64,000 nt of DNA from Zanthoxylum bungeanum. Its lineage: Eukaryota; Streptophyta; Magnoliopsida; Sapindales; Rutaceae. Each line of letters starts with the position of its first letter. Position 1 is the stretch's first letter. Positions 1 to 11,214 of the stretch are shown piece by piece. Where the stretch lies: positions 248,001 to 312,000 of the forward strand of contig SKCR01033448.1 of assembly GCA_019454045.1 (NCBI GenBank), written 5' to 3'. A program made the translations under genes and the position numbers. The notes below the pieces were generated by a model. The model saw nothing but the letters and a program-made list of their open reading frames with translations. It was not told the DNA's origin and did no database searches.

Positions 1-102
1 GCTCCAAAGTCTAAAAACGACAGAAGAATGAACAGCAGCTTGGAACTTGAAACTGCCTGCAATAGGTTTTAGCAAACAGCACCCAGGGGCAAAGGTGGTC
101 TT

Positions 103-505
103 AAGTAGACCCCACGATTCCGGTTCGGAATCAGAATCGAATCGGAGAAATTATTTTATTCCGGTTTTAAACGGTTCGATTAGGATTCTCATTCTAGTCT
201 AACCGTTGAAACCGTTCGGTTCCAATATTAATATAATAAAATTTAAGTTTTAATAATAATTTTTTTTTAAAATTCAAACTATTTATTTTAATTTAAATTT
301 AAGTTTTTAATTTAATATAATAAAATTCAAATAAATAAAAAAAATTATTATATCTATTTGGTAATAATATCCAATTATAAATTATTTTAAAAATTATTTT
401 CCATTTTTTAAAATTATTTTAAAAAATTTGAACCGAAACCGTCAGGTTCGGTTCCGATTCCCGATTCTACATTCACCGAACTAAATCGTTGTTCGGGTCT
501 AGTCT
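103..505. repeat. GGTTCC-motif MITE-like repeat (hAT type, probable)
   Basis: The stretch opens with a TAGACC-containing end followed by CCGATTCCGGTTCGG-like sequence and closes with the inverse (GGTTCCGATTCC...GTTCGGGTCTAG), with an AT-rich middle. Short matching ends around degenerate GGTTCC/GGAACC subterminal repeats are typical of non-autonomous hAT elements. Related sequence occurs near 24755-25065, 45697-45912, 47461-47545 and 63337-63490. I could not fix a target-site duplication, so the ends are approximate. Confidence 0.4.
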
Positions 506-1044
506 TGATGACCCGCCCATACTTTATAGTTTGAATGAATGGACAATATTTAAACTTTCTTAGTTTGTGCATTTTGACCCAAATATTGGCTGCTTTCAGC
601 CGGATGACGTGGCATGTGTACTACACACGTTTGGCTACTAGTCTTAATTTATTATGAATGCACATCAAAATGACATACCCCCAAATACATTTTAAGCATA
701 AAAATTTAATTTTTCTAATTTTTTTAAAATTCTTTTTTATTCCCAATGAATGTCATTTTGGTGTTATATAGCTAAAGGTTGCAACTTGTGTTATCGTGTC
801 ATGTTTGTATTATGTTAAATTTAAAGTATATACGAACACTATTGTAAATGGGTATTAGTTCATACGCAGGCCATAAAAAAGCTCTCATGTTGGTATTAAT
901 ATAATTACATAAATATTATTCGTGTTAGAAATAGGTAAATATGTTGAGGTTATATAATACGAATATGACAGGATTAGTGAATCAATTTACATCCCATAAT
1001 TATTAATCGTGTCAATTTATATTAATTTAAATATAAAAAAGATT
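506..1044. other. AT-rich intergenic sequence, nothing recognised
   Basis: No convincing open frame, RNA gene or repeat structure was seen. It is the left flank of the copia insertion that starts at 1050. Confidence 0.6.
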
Positions 1045-1193
1045 CATGTTGTTAGTTCCATTTTTATTGGCATGTGTCTGTGACAAAGCAAGTTCAATTG
1101 AGTTGTAATTAGTCGTGAAGATCATTGTGAAATTGGACTGGTTTTTTGGCTGTTGTGCATCAGACATGTGTTCGTGGTGCGTTCGTTGCAGTG

Positions 1194-1431
1194 TTCGAAC
1201 GATTGGCGTTAGTGCTGCGTTGTTTATTGGGTTCGAACGTGTGGCGTTAGTGGCACGTTCTCTATTGGGTTCGAACGGGAGCATTCCAGAGAACAAACGT
1301 TTGAGTCACGTTCTTGATGGGTTCGAACGGGATCATTCCAGAGAGCTCACGTTCGTTGTGCGTTCGAGTGACGTTCGAACGAGTCTTCACAGAAAGGGCG
1401 CGTTCGTGGAGCGTTCTAGTATGCGTTCGAA
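1194..1431 (+). promoter_or_regulatory. Phased array of six TTCGAA palindromes in LTR U3
   Basis: Perfect TTCGAA palindromes start at 1194, 1232, 1270, 1322, 1374 and 1426, giving spacings of 38, 38, 52, 52 and 52 bp. The 3' LTR has the same array with identical spacing at 5870, 5908, 5946, 5998, 6050 and 6102; the fourth site there is mutated to CTCGAA. The array lies upstream of the TATA box. A role as a repeated transcription-factor site is inference from position and regularity. Confidence 0.6.
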
Positions 1432-1498
1432 CGCGACTGCGAGCTGAACGCGTTTTTGGCCCTTTTCACTTTGAAAACCCTAGCTTTTTCACCATACC

Positions 1499-1506
1499 TA
1501 TAAATA
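1499..1506 (+). promoter_or_regulatory. TATA box of the outer copia LTR
   Basis: TATAAATA lies about 70 bp downstream of the TTCGAA array and is conserved in the second LTR at about 6174-6181. It probably sets the U3/R boundary near 1530. Confidence 0.6.
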
Positions 1507-2164
1507 TAACATGTAGCCGTCATTCCCCAGTTGGTTGAAACACTTTTCCTTGAGCCAAAATCTCTCAAAGCTTTCAACCTTATTTGATTCCACATTGAAG
1601 ACTTTTTTCATCTTCTTGTCTTCTTTTTAAAGGTGTGAATCTCTCTTTAATAAACCTTTAACACAACTTAACCCAAAGTTTCTAATCCTTCAGAGTTCTT
1701 TAGGAGGAAGTTTGGTAGTCGGAGTTCCGGCGTCGGAGGTGATACAATCTACTCAGAGACTTCAGAGGTTCTGAAGAAAACCATGGGTCGCGGGCTTGAG
1801 GAGTTGCCTTGAGTTCTTGCAGTATTGAGGTACTTGAGTCGGTGGAGTTGCCACCATAGGTCTTGACCATCGCCGTAATTTTTTCTCTATATAGTGGATT
1901 CGGGTGGTAGCCTATACCTGAAGTGGTTTTTTACTCGTAAGAGTTTTCCATTTCGTCACCAAAATTATTGTGTTGATTTTGTATGTTTGATTTATATTTG
2001 CTGCTTTAATTTATTGTTATTGTTTTTATATTTGCAGCATATTTTAATTATTGGTTATTGTGGTTGCTTGTTGAGATTCCATAGTTACAGTAATCATGAT
2101 TTGTCCTGTTTATTGTTTGTATTTTCGCATAGGGTCAGAATTTAGGATAATAGTGAATTTTCAA

Positions 2165-2177
2165 TTGGTATCAGAGA
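2165..2177 (+). promoter_or_regulatory. Primer-binding site (tRNA-iMet type)
   Basis: TTGGTATCAGAG directly follows the LTR end, the standard plant copia primer-binding sequence complementary to initiator tRNA-Met. Confidence 0.85.
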
Positions 2178-2204
2178 CTGAACTCGATCATTGACCCATT
2201 AGCT

Positions 2205-4030
2205 ATGGAGCGTAGTCAACCCTTGAATTGTCCGCCATTTTTAATGGCACTGAATATTTACATTGGAAGGTTCGCATGAAAGCGTTCCTTAAGTCCTTAG
2301 ATGAGAGGGTCTGGATGACTGTTGAATACGGGTGGAAACCTCCCGTTGTTATTGTTGATGGGGTATCTTCCCCTAAAGATAAACTGGCCTGGACCAGGGA
2401 CGAATTTGATGCTAGCAATAAGAACAACAAGGCTGTTAATGACATACATGGTGTTGTGTGCTTAGCTGAATTTAAGAGAATCTCTATGTGTGAGATATCC
2501 AATGATGATTGGGACATCCTGCAGACTGTGCCTAAGGGCACATTATCTGTTAAAAATAATAGACTCCAGGATCTTGCTACTAGGTTTAAGGTCGCTAAAA
2601 TGAAAGATGATGATATCTTTGATGAATTTTATGCTGAGATTAACGATATCGTTAACTCTAATTTTAACCTAGGTGAGATTATCCCTACCAACATGATTGT
2701 TATAAAAATCCTTAGATCTCTGCCTGATAAGTTCCTACCCAAAATCACCGCCATCGAGGAAAGCAATGACCTCGATCAGCTTAATTTAGAAGACCTCGTA
2801 GGAAAACTGCAGGTGTATGATCAGAAACTTCCTATGTATCAAAAGCCCAAAACTATAGCGATGAAGATCGCGAAGGAAGTTGTTCATGGTTCGTCTAGTG
2901 ATGAGGATACCCTCACGGATCATGATTTGGCCTTGTTTGCAAAGAAGTTTAGGAAATTTCTTAAGCTGAAGAAGAGTGGCCATAGTAGTGACAGGGATAG
3001 GGAGAATGAGCCTAGAGAGAGTAGGCATAGCAGGAGAGAGTCTAGAGAGGATATGGATAGTAGATCCCGTGGTGTCCAGTGCTATGAATGTGAATGATAT
3101 GGGCACGTTAGATTTGAGTGTCCCACATACCTTAGGGCTAAAGGCAAGAAAGCCATGGCAGCATCCCTTAGTGATTCTGAAGGTGATGATTCTCCTAAAG
3201 GAAATTATATAGTCTTTACTGCTAGTGTGCCTAATGAGAGAGAGAATGAAGTTAATGATGTTGATTCAGAAGTCTCTCTCGATGAGTCTGTTGATGAGGA
3301 AAGTCTTCAGGTAACTTATATTGAACTGTTTAATGAGAGTTTAGCTATTAAGAAGACTAATATAGAGGTCAGTAAAAGGCTGAAAGTTGTGGAGCTAGAA
3401 AAGAATGAAACTCGAGCTAAATTTGAGCAAAGCCTTTTGATGGTTGATGACCTAGAGGAGATGAATAGAGGCCTAGTTGATAGGGTTCAAATCTTATAGA
3501 CTGAACTTGAAGATGCTAGAACCCAGTTGTCTGTATTTTCTAGTGGGAATAGAAAACTAGACCAAATGCTAGGTATTAGTGTTGAACCTAATTACAATAA
3601 GGCGTCATCGTCTAGAGCAGTGCCTAACCATCCTAAACATGACTTAGGCAAGAAACATGTTGAGTGCAGTCATGTTATTCCTCTTTTTGTTCCTCGTCTT
3701 GTGACCCAACCTCGATCTAGAGGTGTTTTGGGTAAACATCGCACTCATCCGAGGTTTGTGCATGTTTTCCATCATTGTGGCAAGGCATGACATATTAGGC
3801 CTAAATATTTTATGCTGCACAAACATAAGAAAATGCCTAAAAGTGTGTCACCTAGATTTGATTCCTCAAATCTAGTGTCTCAAGTTTCTGCACTAACCAA
3901 ACAAGCTCAATCCCTTAGTGAGAAACTTGATGTGTTGACTAGAAATTCTCAAGTGGAAGAGATTCCTAAGAAAATTTGGGTGAGGAAGCAAAATGTATTC
4001 CCATATACTTCTGAATGCTTGATCCTGACA
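2205..4030 (+). pseudogene. Copia gag (UBN2 family) pseudogene with two zinc knuckles
   Basis: The reading frame starts at the ATG at 2205, shifts by one base in a T-run near 2236, and runs open to 3097. It has the copia Gag (UBN2) pattern: NGTEYLHWKVRMKAF near the start, then LGEIIPTNMIVIKILRSLPD and LDQLNLEDLVGKLQ. A TGA falls inside the first CCHC knuckle (CYECE-stop-YGHVRFEC, at about 3098), a TAG at about 3498 and a TGA at about 3788 inside the second knuckle (FHHCGKA-stop-HIRP). The region between the knuckles (3155-3640) is acidic and coiled-coil-like. It ends near KKIWVRKQ. No protease DSGA motif follows. The protein would be the capsid and nucleocapsid of a virus-like particle, but this copy cannot encode it. 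Confidence 0.85.
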
Positions 4031-5737
4031 GGCATGATGAGAGTGCACTTCGGTGTAACTCTTCTTAGAAGTTGCATTTGTTTTCCTATTGCATGTGTAT
4101 GTGCGTGTGTTTTATATTTTTGCACGTTTTCTTTATTTTCACTGCAATATGGGTGTGTGTGTTTTATTTTTGTTAAATGTCCATTGGTATATAGGATGTA
4201 AACCCGGACATAAATTTCATAGCCGATTCCGAATGGACGGTAGTATGATCTGCACTCGGGATACAACTCCACGTACCATTGGATATTGACAAACCGTTTT
4301 GTGTCTTTATTTTTTGTGTGTTAAAACTGAAAAATCAATATATATATATATATATTTGAAAAAAAACCAAAAATATTTTTTTTATGGCTTGTAAGAGCAT
4401 AAATAGCATGTGCATGTGATCCTGGTATGTAGGATATATGATTATACATGTATGATATGCTGTTATTTTTGTTGATGCTCTATATGCATATGTGTGTGAT
4501 AAAAACTCTTGGTATATCTTGTGCTTGCAATTCACATACACGATTTTATTTTATCAAGGCTTGATCGCATGTATGAGTTTTTGGAATGGAAATCTAATAT
4601 CTTACATGTTTTATTTGCTCAATAGTGTGACTTTTAACTAGTTGACCTTGTGTTATCTCCTTTTACAAAAGTAAAAAAAAAATATTTAAAAAAAAAATGA
4701 GACTCAAGTGCAAAAGAGCCAATGTGGCCAAATTCAAAAGATAAAGGCTAAATCCCTTCACTCGAAAGAGTTGTTAAATATGAGCTCATGATATTTATGG
4801 GGTAAACAATATAACATGCAAGCAATGTTGCTTATTTTCAGGTCCTAGTGGTGCTGGGTTTGAACACCTATTTTGTTGACTTGGTTTGTTTAGAGATTGA
4901 TTTCTTTGGCTGTGTCCAGCTCATAAAATAAGGTCTTAAGCCTTGATTCGTTGTGCACTTTATTTTTCACGCAAGTGCTTGATATACTTTGGTGTTTATG
5001 TCATATGCATAAGTGTTGTATTTAGTCACTTTTAAAATGATGCATGTTGTTTCATGTCATAAACAACTAAATACTGACTGGGTATCATTGTATTGCTTGA
5101 AATGATGTTTCAGTCATTTTTGACAGGATTTTTTGTTTATCTCATTGTGTGCTTGTATATGCTTCATATCACTGCATATCATTTATTTTGCATATCATTG
5201 CGTGTTTACTTCCCATTTGATTATTAATTTACTAACTGAGTTAGCATGTTAGTGATGTGGAGTAAGTCACGTTTGTTTATGCTCTTGCGTGTGATTGTCT
5301 CATGTTATTTTTTCCTGTTTCCTTCGCCCTTTGTCATTTCGTGACAAAAATGGGGAGAGTAATATATTAAGGGGGAGAGCCTTACTATATGGGAGGGAGT
5401 CATAGATTACCCTTTAGATATCTCCGTTTTAAGGAGAGTTATGATTTAGGGGATAATGATATCTACCTATACATGCATGAGTTTTAAATCTGTTTTATTT
5501 TATACTTGATAATCCCAATGCTTTTCACGGTATATTGTTGTTTGTGGATGTTTCAGGTAAACATGTTATTTGCTGTGGTGGCTTTATTTTGAAGACTACT
5601 TGGTTAGGTTTTAGATCGAGTCCTATTGTAATAAGTCACTGTTTTGATGGTTGACAGTTGACTATGTTCTTTTTGGGTCTATTACCTTAGTCTTTGTATT
5701 AGGTAGTGTTTTGTCACGGAATGCCAAATGGGGAGAT
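4031..5737 (+). other. Non-coding 3' internal region of the outer copia element
   Basis: GT-rich and AT-rich sequence without a pol frame. Near 5330-5400 it carries the GTGACAAAAATGGGGAGAG and GGGGGAGAG tracts common near the 3' end of large plant copia elements. It ends with the purine tract AATGGGGAGAT at 5728-5737, immediately before the 3' LTR, which fits the polypurine tract. Confidence 0.7.
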
Positions 5738-6237
5738 TGTTAGTTCCATTTTTATTGGCATGTGTCCGTGACAAAGCAAGTTCAATTGAGTTATAATTAG
5801 TCATGAAGATCTTTGTGAAATTGGACTGGTTTTTGGCTGTTGTGCGTTCGTGGTGCGTTCGTTGCAGTGTTCGAACAATTGGCTTTAGTGCTGCGTTCTT
5901 TATTGGGTTCGAACGTGTGGCGTTAGTGGCACGTTCTCTATTGGGTTCGAACAGGAGCATTCCAGAGAGCAAACGGTTGAGTCAGGTTCTTGATGGGCTC
6001 GAACGAGATCATTCCAGAGAGCTCACGTTCGTTGTGCGTTCGAGTGGCGTTCGAACGAGTCTTCACAAAAAGGGCGCGTTCATGGAGCGTTCTAGTGTGC
6101 GTTCGAACGCGACTGCGAGCTGAACGAGTTTTTTGCCCTTTTCACTTTGAAAACCCTAGCTTTTTCACCCTACCTATAAATATAACATGTAGCCGCCATT
6201 CCCCAGTTGGTTGAAACACTTTTCCTTGAGCCAAAAT
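5738..6237 (+). repeat. 3' LTR of outer copia element, left part
   Basis: Matches 1050-1556 of the 5' LTR, then stops at AAAAT (6233-6237), the target-site duplication of the nested element. The remainder resumes at 13487. Confidence 0.92.
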
Positions 6238-8261
6238 TGTTGGATAATATGACCCATAGCGTCACTATTTGCACAGATCATTGTGTTGCTGTAGCAAATT
6301 AACTATGTAACAAGGAAATTGCACTCTCGTCATTTGTGATTAGATCACCATAGATAATATATAAATGAAGAGAGGTCCATATGATTAGTTCCTGGATTGA
6401 GATGATATGAGACAGTATCAGTCCACGAAGGATTAATCATTAAATATCCATAGCCGTAGTATTATCGAGACTGGACATCGATAATGCGGAATAGGCTAGT
6501 ATTGCACTTGTGCGCGTTGTGAGGGCACAACGGCATAGTTCTCATATATATAAGTATTGATACTTGTGCAAGTGCGATAGGAGGTCGTGTTTCACCGATG
6601 GTACGGGAAACAGCTTCGCTCTGGATAGACCCTTCGGAATCCCATTGGTATTATGACTAGGTGTCTATGGGAGGCCGAAATCAAGGTAGGTGTGTATAGT
6701 CTTAACCTGAGACTTACATCGCTAATACTTACGACAATCGGTAAACTTTGGTTTTGGTGGTTGGGGGATCTTAACTGGTTCTGTGTTCACCTCTTCTGGG
6801 TTTATCAGGAATCGTAGTGTATTGGATGTGATGTCGAGACGGAAATATCACTCCAGTCATAGTGGAGATGATGTCACACAGGATACGGTATTAGTGCTCT
6901 TAAGTGATGCGCATCCAATCGTGATATTATGACCAGGTCATGAATATCCGATTATAGAGACTAGTTACCAGACATCCGATATGTGCTTCGGACCGGGCAG
7001 ACACTTATCCAGCCCCAGCCCTAGCACGTGATTATCCGATACTGGACCGATATGCACAATACATTAGTATACTACGCTTGATACAGATCTTAATATTCTT
7101 AAATGGATATGTCCGGAGAATTGGGTAGACTTGGTGTTTTGCTAGGAGTCGACCTTGTCTCGTAAATCGGTAGAACGTAGTACTTGGTACGTACGTGATT
7201 CGGATACTCCGACGACCGTATTTACTGCCAACTTATCCGGGGATCTCATGGGTCGCTTCCCGATAATCCACCGATGACGCACAACTCGCACTCTTGAATA
7301 ATCTGGGATTATACAGAAGAGAGAGAAAATTAATCTAGGATTAATTACGGAGATATTTTATTTAGGATAAAATATCGTATAGAGAGAGAACGATTAATTT
7401 GGAATTAATCGTAAAATTATTATATTCGATATAATAATCGAAATTCGATTTCGACGCGAAATTAAAATTAGATTTTAATTCGGGCAAACGAGTTAATTTA
7501 GAATTAATTCGTTAGCGACGTAAATAATAATTTCGCTAGGCGCAATTATTTATTTAAATTCGATTTAATTAACGTCGCGACGTAAGTTCGGTATTTCGGA
7601 AATATCAAACCCGAACGCGTGAGTGCACGTGGGCCCACTTTCATTTGGAAACGTGTGGGGCCCACATGACACATGTCATATTATGCATTATTTAATTCTA
7701 ATGCATTGCATGGAGATAGTGTACAATGCACTCAATGGTTTGCATGGAAATTGAGTGTTTGACACTCTAAGCCATTGCATGATTTGTGTCATAAGTTTAT
7801 TATTAATTTAATAAATATTATGGCATAAATATAAATTGATTTTTGGTAACAAAAATTATAAGAAAATCTCTCTCAAACTCTCTCTTCTCCTCACGCCAAA
7901 CACACAAAGTGTGGACTGTTTTTGACTGGTTTGGGCGTGACTTTAGGGGAGCAAGGGTTGGGTTTTCATGGTGAAAACCGCAAGTGCTAGCACACTACGA
8001 GTCTTGCGAAGGTGGTAGGGAGGTTCACCCATGAGGCGGGACTCATCCGACGAAGTTTGGAGCTTCGTTTTGAGACCCGAAACTGCCAAGACAGTGAGCG
8101 TGGACTGCTGCAGATTTGCGCCCATGGCAGTGAGTTTTGTTGCTTCGAATCGTCTCCAAATCGACTCAACCGATCAATGTGAGTATTTCGCTACCTCCGT
8201 TGATGTATTCACGCATGTTTTCATGTCTTGTTTGATCTTGGGACCTTAGAATAAACCAACA
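6238..8261 (+). repeat. 5' LTR of nested copia element (2024 bp)
   Basis: TG...CA boundaries: TGTTGGATAAT at the start and AAACCAACA at the end, followed by ATGGCATCAAGAGC, a variant of the tRNA-Met primer site. The last 806 bp match 12679-13486 almost perfectly; the first 1.2 kb have no partner in the right LTR. The small ORFs at 7943-8249 recur in the right LTR and are chance frames. Confidence 0.85.
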
Positions 8262-11200
8262 ATGGCATCAAGAGCTAATGTTGCAAGCATGAAATTTGTA
8301 GGGTTTAAAATTTGGGTAAATGTTTGTTGAGCATGATTTGAATAAATTGATTGTTTAAGTATGCTTATAACATGTTAAATTGCATTTTGGTTGGACCAAT
8401 TTGTTGAAAAATGATTTGGAATTATTTTCCCCAAATATTTGTCCTTGGCCGAATGGTTTGATGAATTTTGGATTCTTGGAATTTTGTGATTTTGATTCGT
8501 TTGATGAGTTAGAATCATTTAGGTTGATGTTAATTTGAATCGAATTGGATTGGATTTCGAATTGGACAAAAACCCCAAAAATTCTATGTTGGCCGAATTG
8601 GATATGCCCTAATGTTGTCTTGGAATTTTTTGATTTTGATAATTGGATGTATTGGAAATCATTCGGGATATGTATTTAATGTCGATTGCTGATTAATTGG
8701 ATTGAAACCGAATTGGACATGAAATCACTCCTTTGGCCTAGACCTTTAAGCATGTAAATGGGTTTGATTTTTCATTATGTGTGTTTGACATGTAATAATG
8801 AATTAAGTATGATTAATTGGACTAATTTAGTGTTTTGGAAATGTTGATTTAGTTGATTAATCATATAATGCACTTTTGGTAATTAAATTGTGAAAATTGG
8901 ATTTTTGGATTTAATTAATTGGGCCTAATTTTGGAAATTAGAATTTAAAGTTGTAATTGGGCCTATTGGGCTTGATTTATCAAGTTTGGTTTAGGCCAAA
9001 TGGATTGGATCCAATTGGGCCCAAAACCTTAACCATAAAGCCCAAATGCGACTAATGAACCTTTAATGTTTAATTGGGCCTAATGGGCCGAAATTGATTT
9101 CTAAGGCATTTTGGGTGATTCCACTATTGGGCTTTGGTTGCCGAAGCCCATGCCTAAAGAAATTAATTGAAGCCCATTAGACTTTAATTGAATTGACGTT
9201 GGACGTTAATCGGTCTTTGAGACGCGTTACGATTAGATTTGGAATTTAAATCGTAAAAGGTTTATTAAATAAAAGTGTAATATTTAATTTGGAATTGAAT
9301 AGTGAATTAGTATTAAATACATGTTAAATTAGATTTAATGATGTAGTTTAATTTAATTCATGAATTTGTACTTTAAGTACTTATTCGCAAAAACGAGTTT
9401 GACTCGAACAAAATCAAATCGTTGTTTGAACATTGGATGATCACTTAATTATCAGATTAATTAATTTGATTAGATTGATTGATAGCATGCTTATGTGTGT
9501 GAATACGTGGTTGTGTTGAATGAATAATGCATATCGGATGGATATTAGATGGGTGGGCAATTTTAGAAATTGTTGTAATAAATTCGATTTATTAAATTGG
9601 ACCTGCGTGTCCAGCCTTATCACCTTCTTTCTCTTTGTATTCTCTTCTCACCTATTCCCCTCTATATATATGAGGTTTCTTTAGAAGTGTAGTGTAACGG
9701 GTAGAAGTAGTACAAGTGCTAGCTTGAGTGAGAAATGGAGAGATTTGATCTAGGATCAATGTGTTAAGTATCCATCCGCATATCATTATTATTTATTTTC
9801 ATACTCGCTTTATTATGTATTTAGAATGCATGTTTAAGGGTGTATGATGATGAGACCTTAACAAAGATAATTAAATTGGTAGCCAATTTGCACGCGAAAA
9901 ACCCTCGTTTTATATTAAGCAAATATCCTTCCATTGAATGATTCTTGTTCAAGATCCGAAGTTGGCATTGGTTTTTATTGGCCAAAGTCAAGACCTTTGT
10001 CAATCAAGGATGTACTTGAATCATGAGAGTTTTGTTGCATATCGGTGTCTTGTCCAAATCGTGATTTTTATTGGCCAAAGTCAAGATTACTTTTTGTCCA
10101 ATGACATTGATTACGAAACTTTCCTCGTCAATGGGTCCCGCTTAACTGGAATCATTAGGTTTGTTTTTGGCCAAAGCCAAGGCCTAGATGATTCGGAGGA
10201 TAGGGTTAGGAAAATGTAATGGATACATTGACATTATACATATGTTTCGGACTTGGATGTCCACCTAACCGGATCTAGGAATTGGATTGGATCCAATTGA
10301 TCTGTGAGATCTACCTAGTTAAATAGCATACAGCTTTTATTGGCCAAAGTCAAGGTTGTGTGTTATTTAATAGGATCCTAGCCCACTAGGAAACACGGTT
10401 TCCCGAGTACTCCACAGAGGGTTAGAGGCTCGACGAAAAATAGTGGGAGGCAAGTATTGAATTTGCAACATTCGTTCGAATACTCGCTAAACACGCTCAT
10501 TTTATTTTACTCGTCATATTAATCAAAAGTATTAGTTGGACTAATATTTTATGTTGTTTTAAATTATATATATAGTTGGACTATATACAAACTCATTCAA
10601 TATATAGTTGATTTTATAATTGGATTATAGTAATCAATATAATTGAATTAAAATGATAGTTGATTTTATAATTGGATTATAGTAATCAATATTAAAATTA
10701 TAGTTGATTAAATAATTGGATTATTGTAATCATTATAATAAATAGTACCTTAATAATTTGATTAAATAGTTGGACTATTAAAATCAAGTAAAGAATTGAA
10801 AGGTTGAATATTTAAAATATATAATCCTTGGATTAAATGTTTTAAATGATTTAATTTTCAATTGGGAATTAATAATAGGTTAATTTATTTGATAAAATAA
10901 CTTATTATTACTAAGCCCATAATTAAGCAAATAGTAGAGCATAAAGTCTGTGGAAGATTTATGTGATGATGACTTTAGTGCTTAATTAATATACTTACAA
11001 TAAATCTATCTTTAGATTTAAAAGTATTAAAATTGCAATTAATAATTCTTGGAGAATTAATTGACTATTCTAGTGGAGAAAAGTCAAAGTTTGCAATTGG
11101 GCATGTAGCACAAGGTGCACATCATTTCGATATTCTAAAACCCAAGGCTTGGCCAAAGGTTTGTGAAATATTGAAAAGATAATTGACATATCCCAAAGTG
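8262..11200 (+). other. Leader and presumed former gag region of nested copia element
   Basis: AT-rich with no long frame. A primer-binding variant (ATGGCATCAAGAGC) opens it. From about 8920 to 9190 it is dense in TGGGCC/GGCCCA words. Four copies of TTTTATTGGCCAAAGTCAAG or close variants occur at about 9972, 10064, 10163 and 10334. A loose tandem repeat of about 60-70 bp built on ATAGTTGATTTTATAATTGG lies at about 10606-10760. I do not recognise a gag domain. Confidence 0.6.
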
Positions 11201-11214
11201 ACTACCATTTGGAT

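Larger units (their letters stand above)
1050..2163 (+). repeat. 5' LTR of the outer copia element
   Basis: This copy is uninterrupted, 1114 bp, and matches 5738-6237 plus 13492-14095. It contains the phased TTCGAA array (1194-1431) and a TATA box at 1499-1506. The ORFs in it (for example 1115-1447) come from the GC-richer U3 repeats and recur with changes in the other LTR; I do not regard them as genes. Confidence 0.93.

Noticed and set aside
1027..1538. Overlapping ORFs of 74-110 codons on both strands in the copia LTR
   Set aside because: They arise from the TTCGAACG/GCGTTCG repeats, recur with frameshifts in the second LTR, and have no domain.
7943..8249. Three short ORFs (60-72 codons) in the nested LTR, repeated at 13169-13469
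   Set aside because: They lie in LTR sequence, overlap on both strands, and are conserved only because the LTRs are young.
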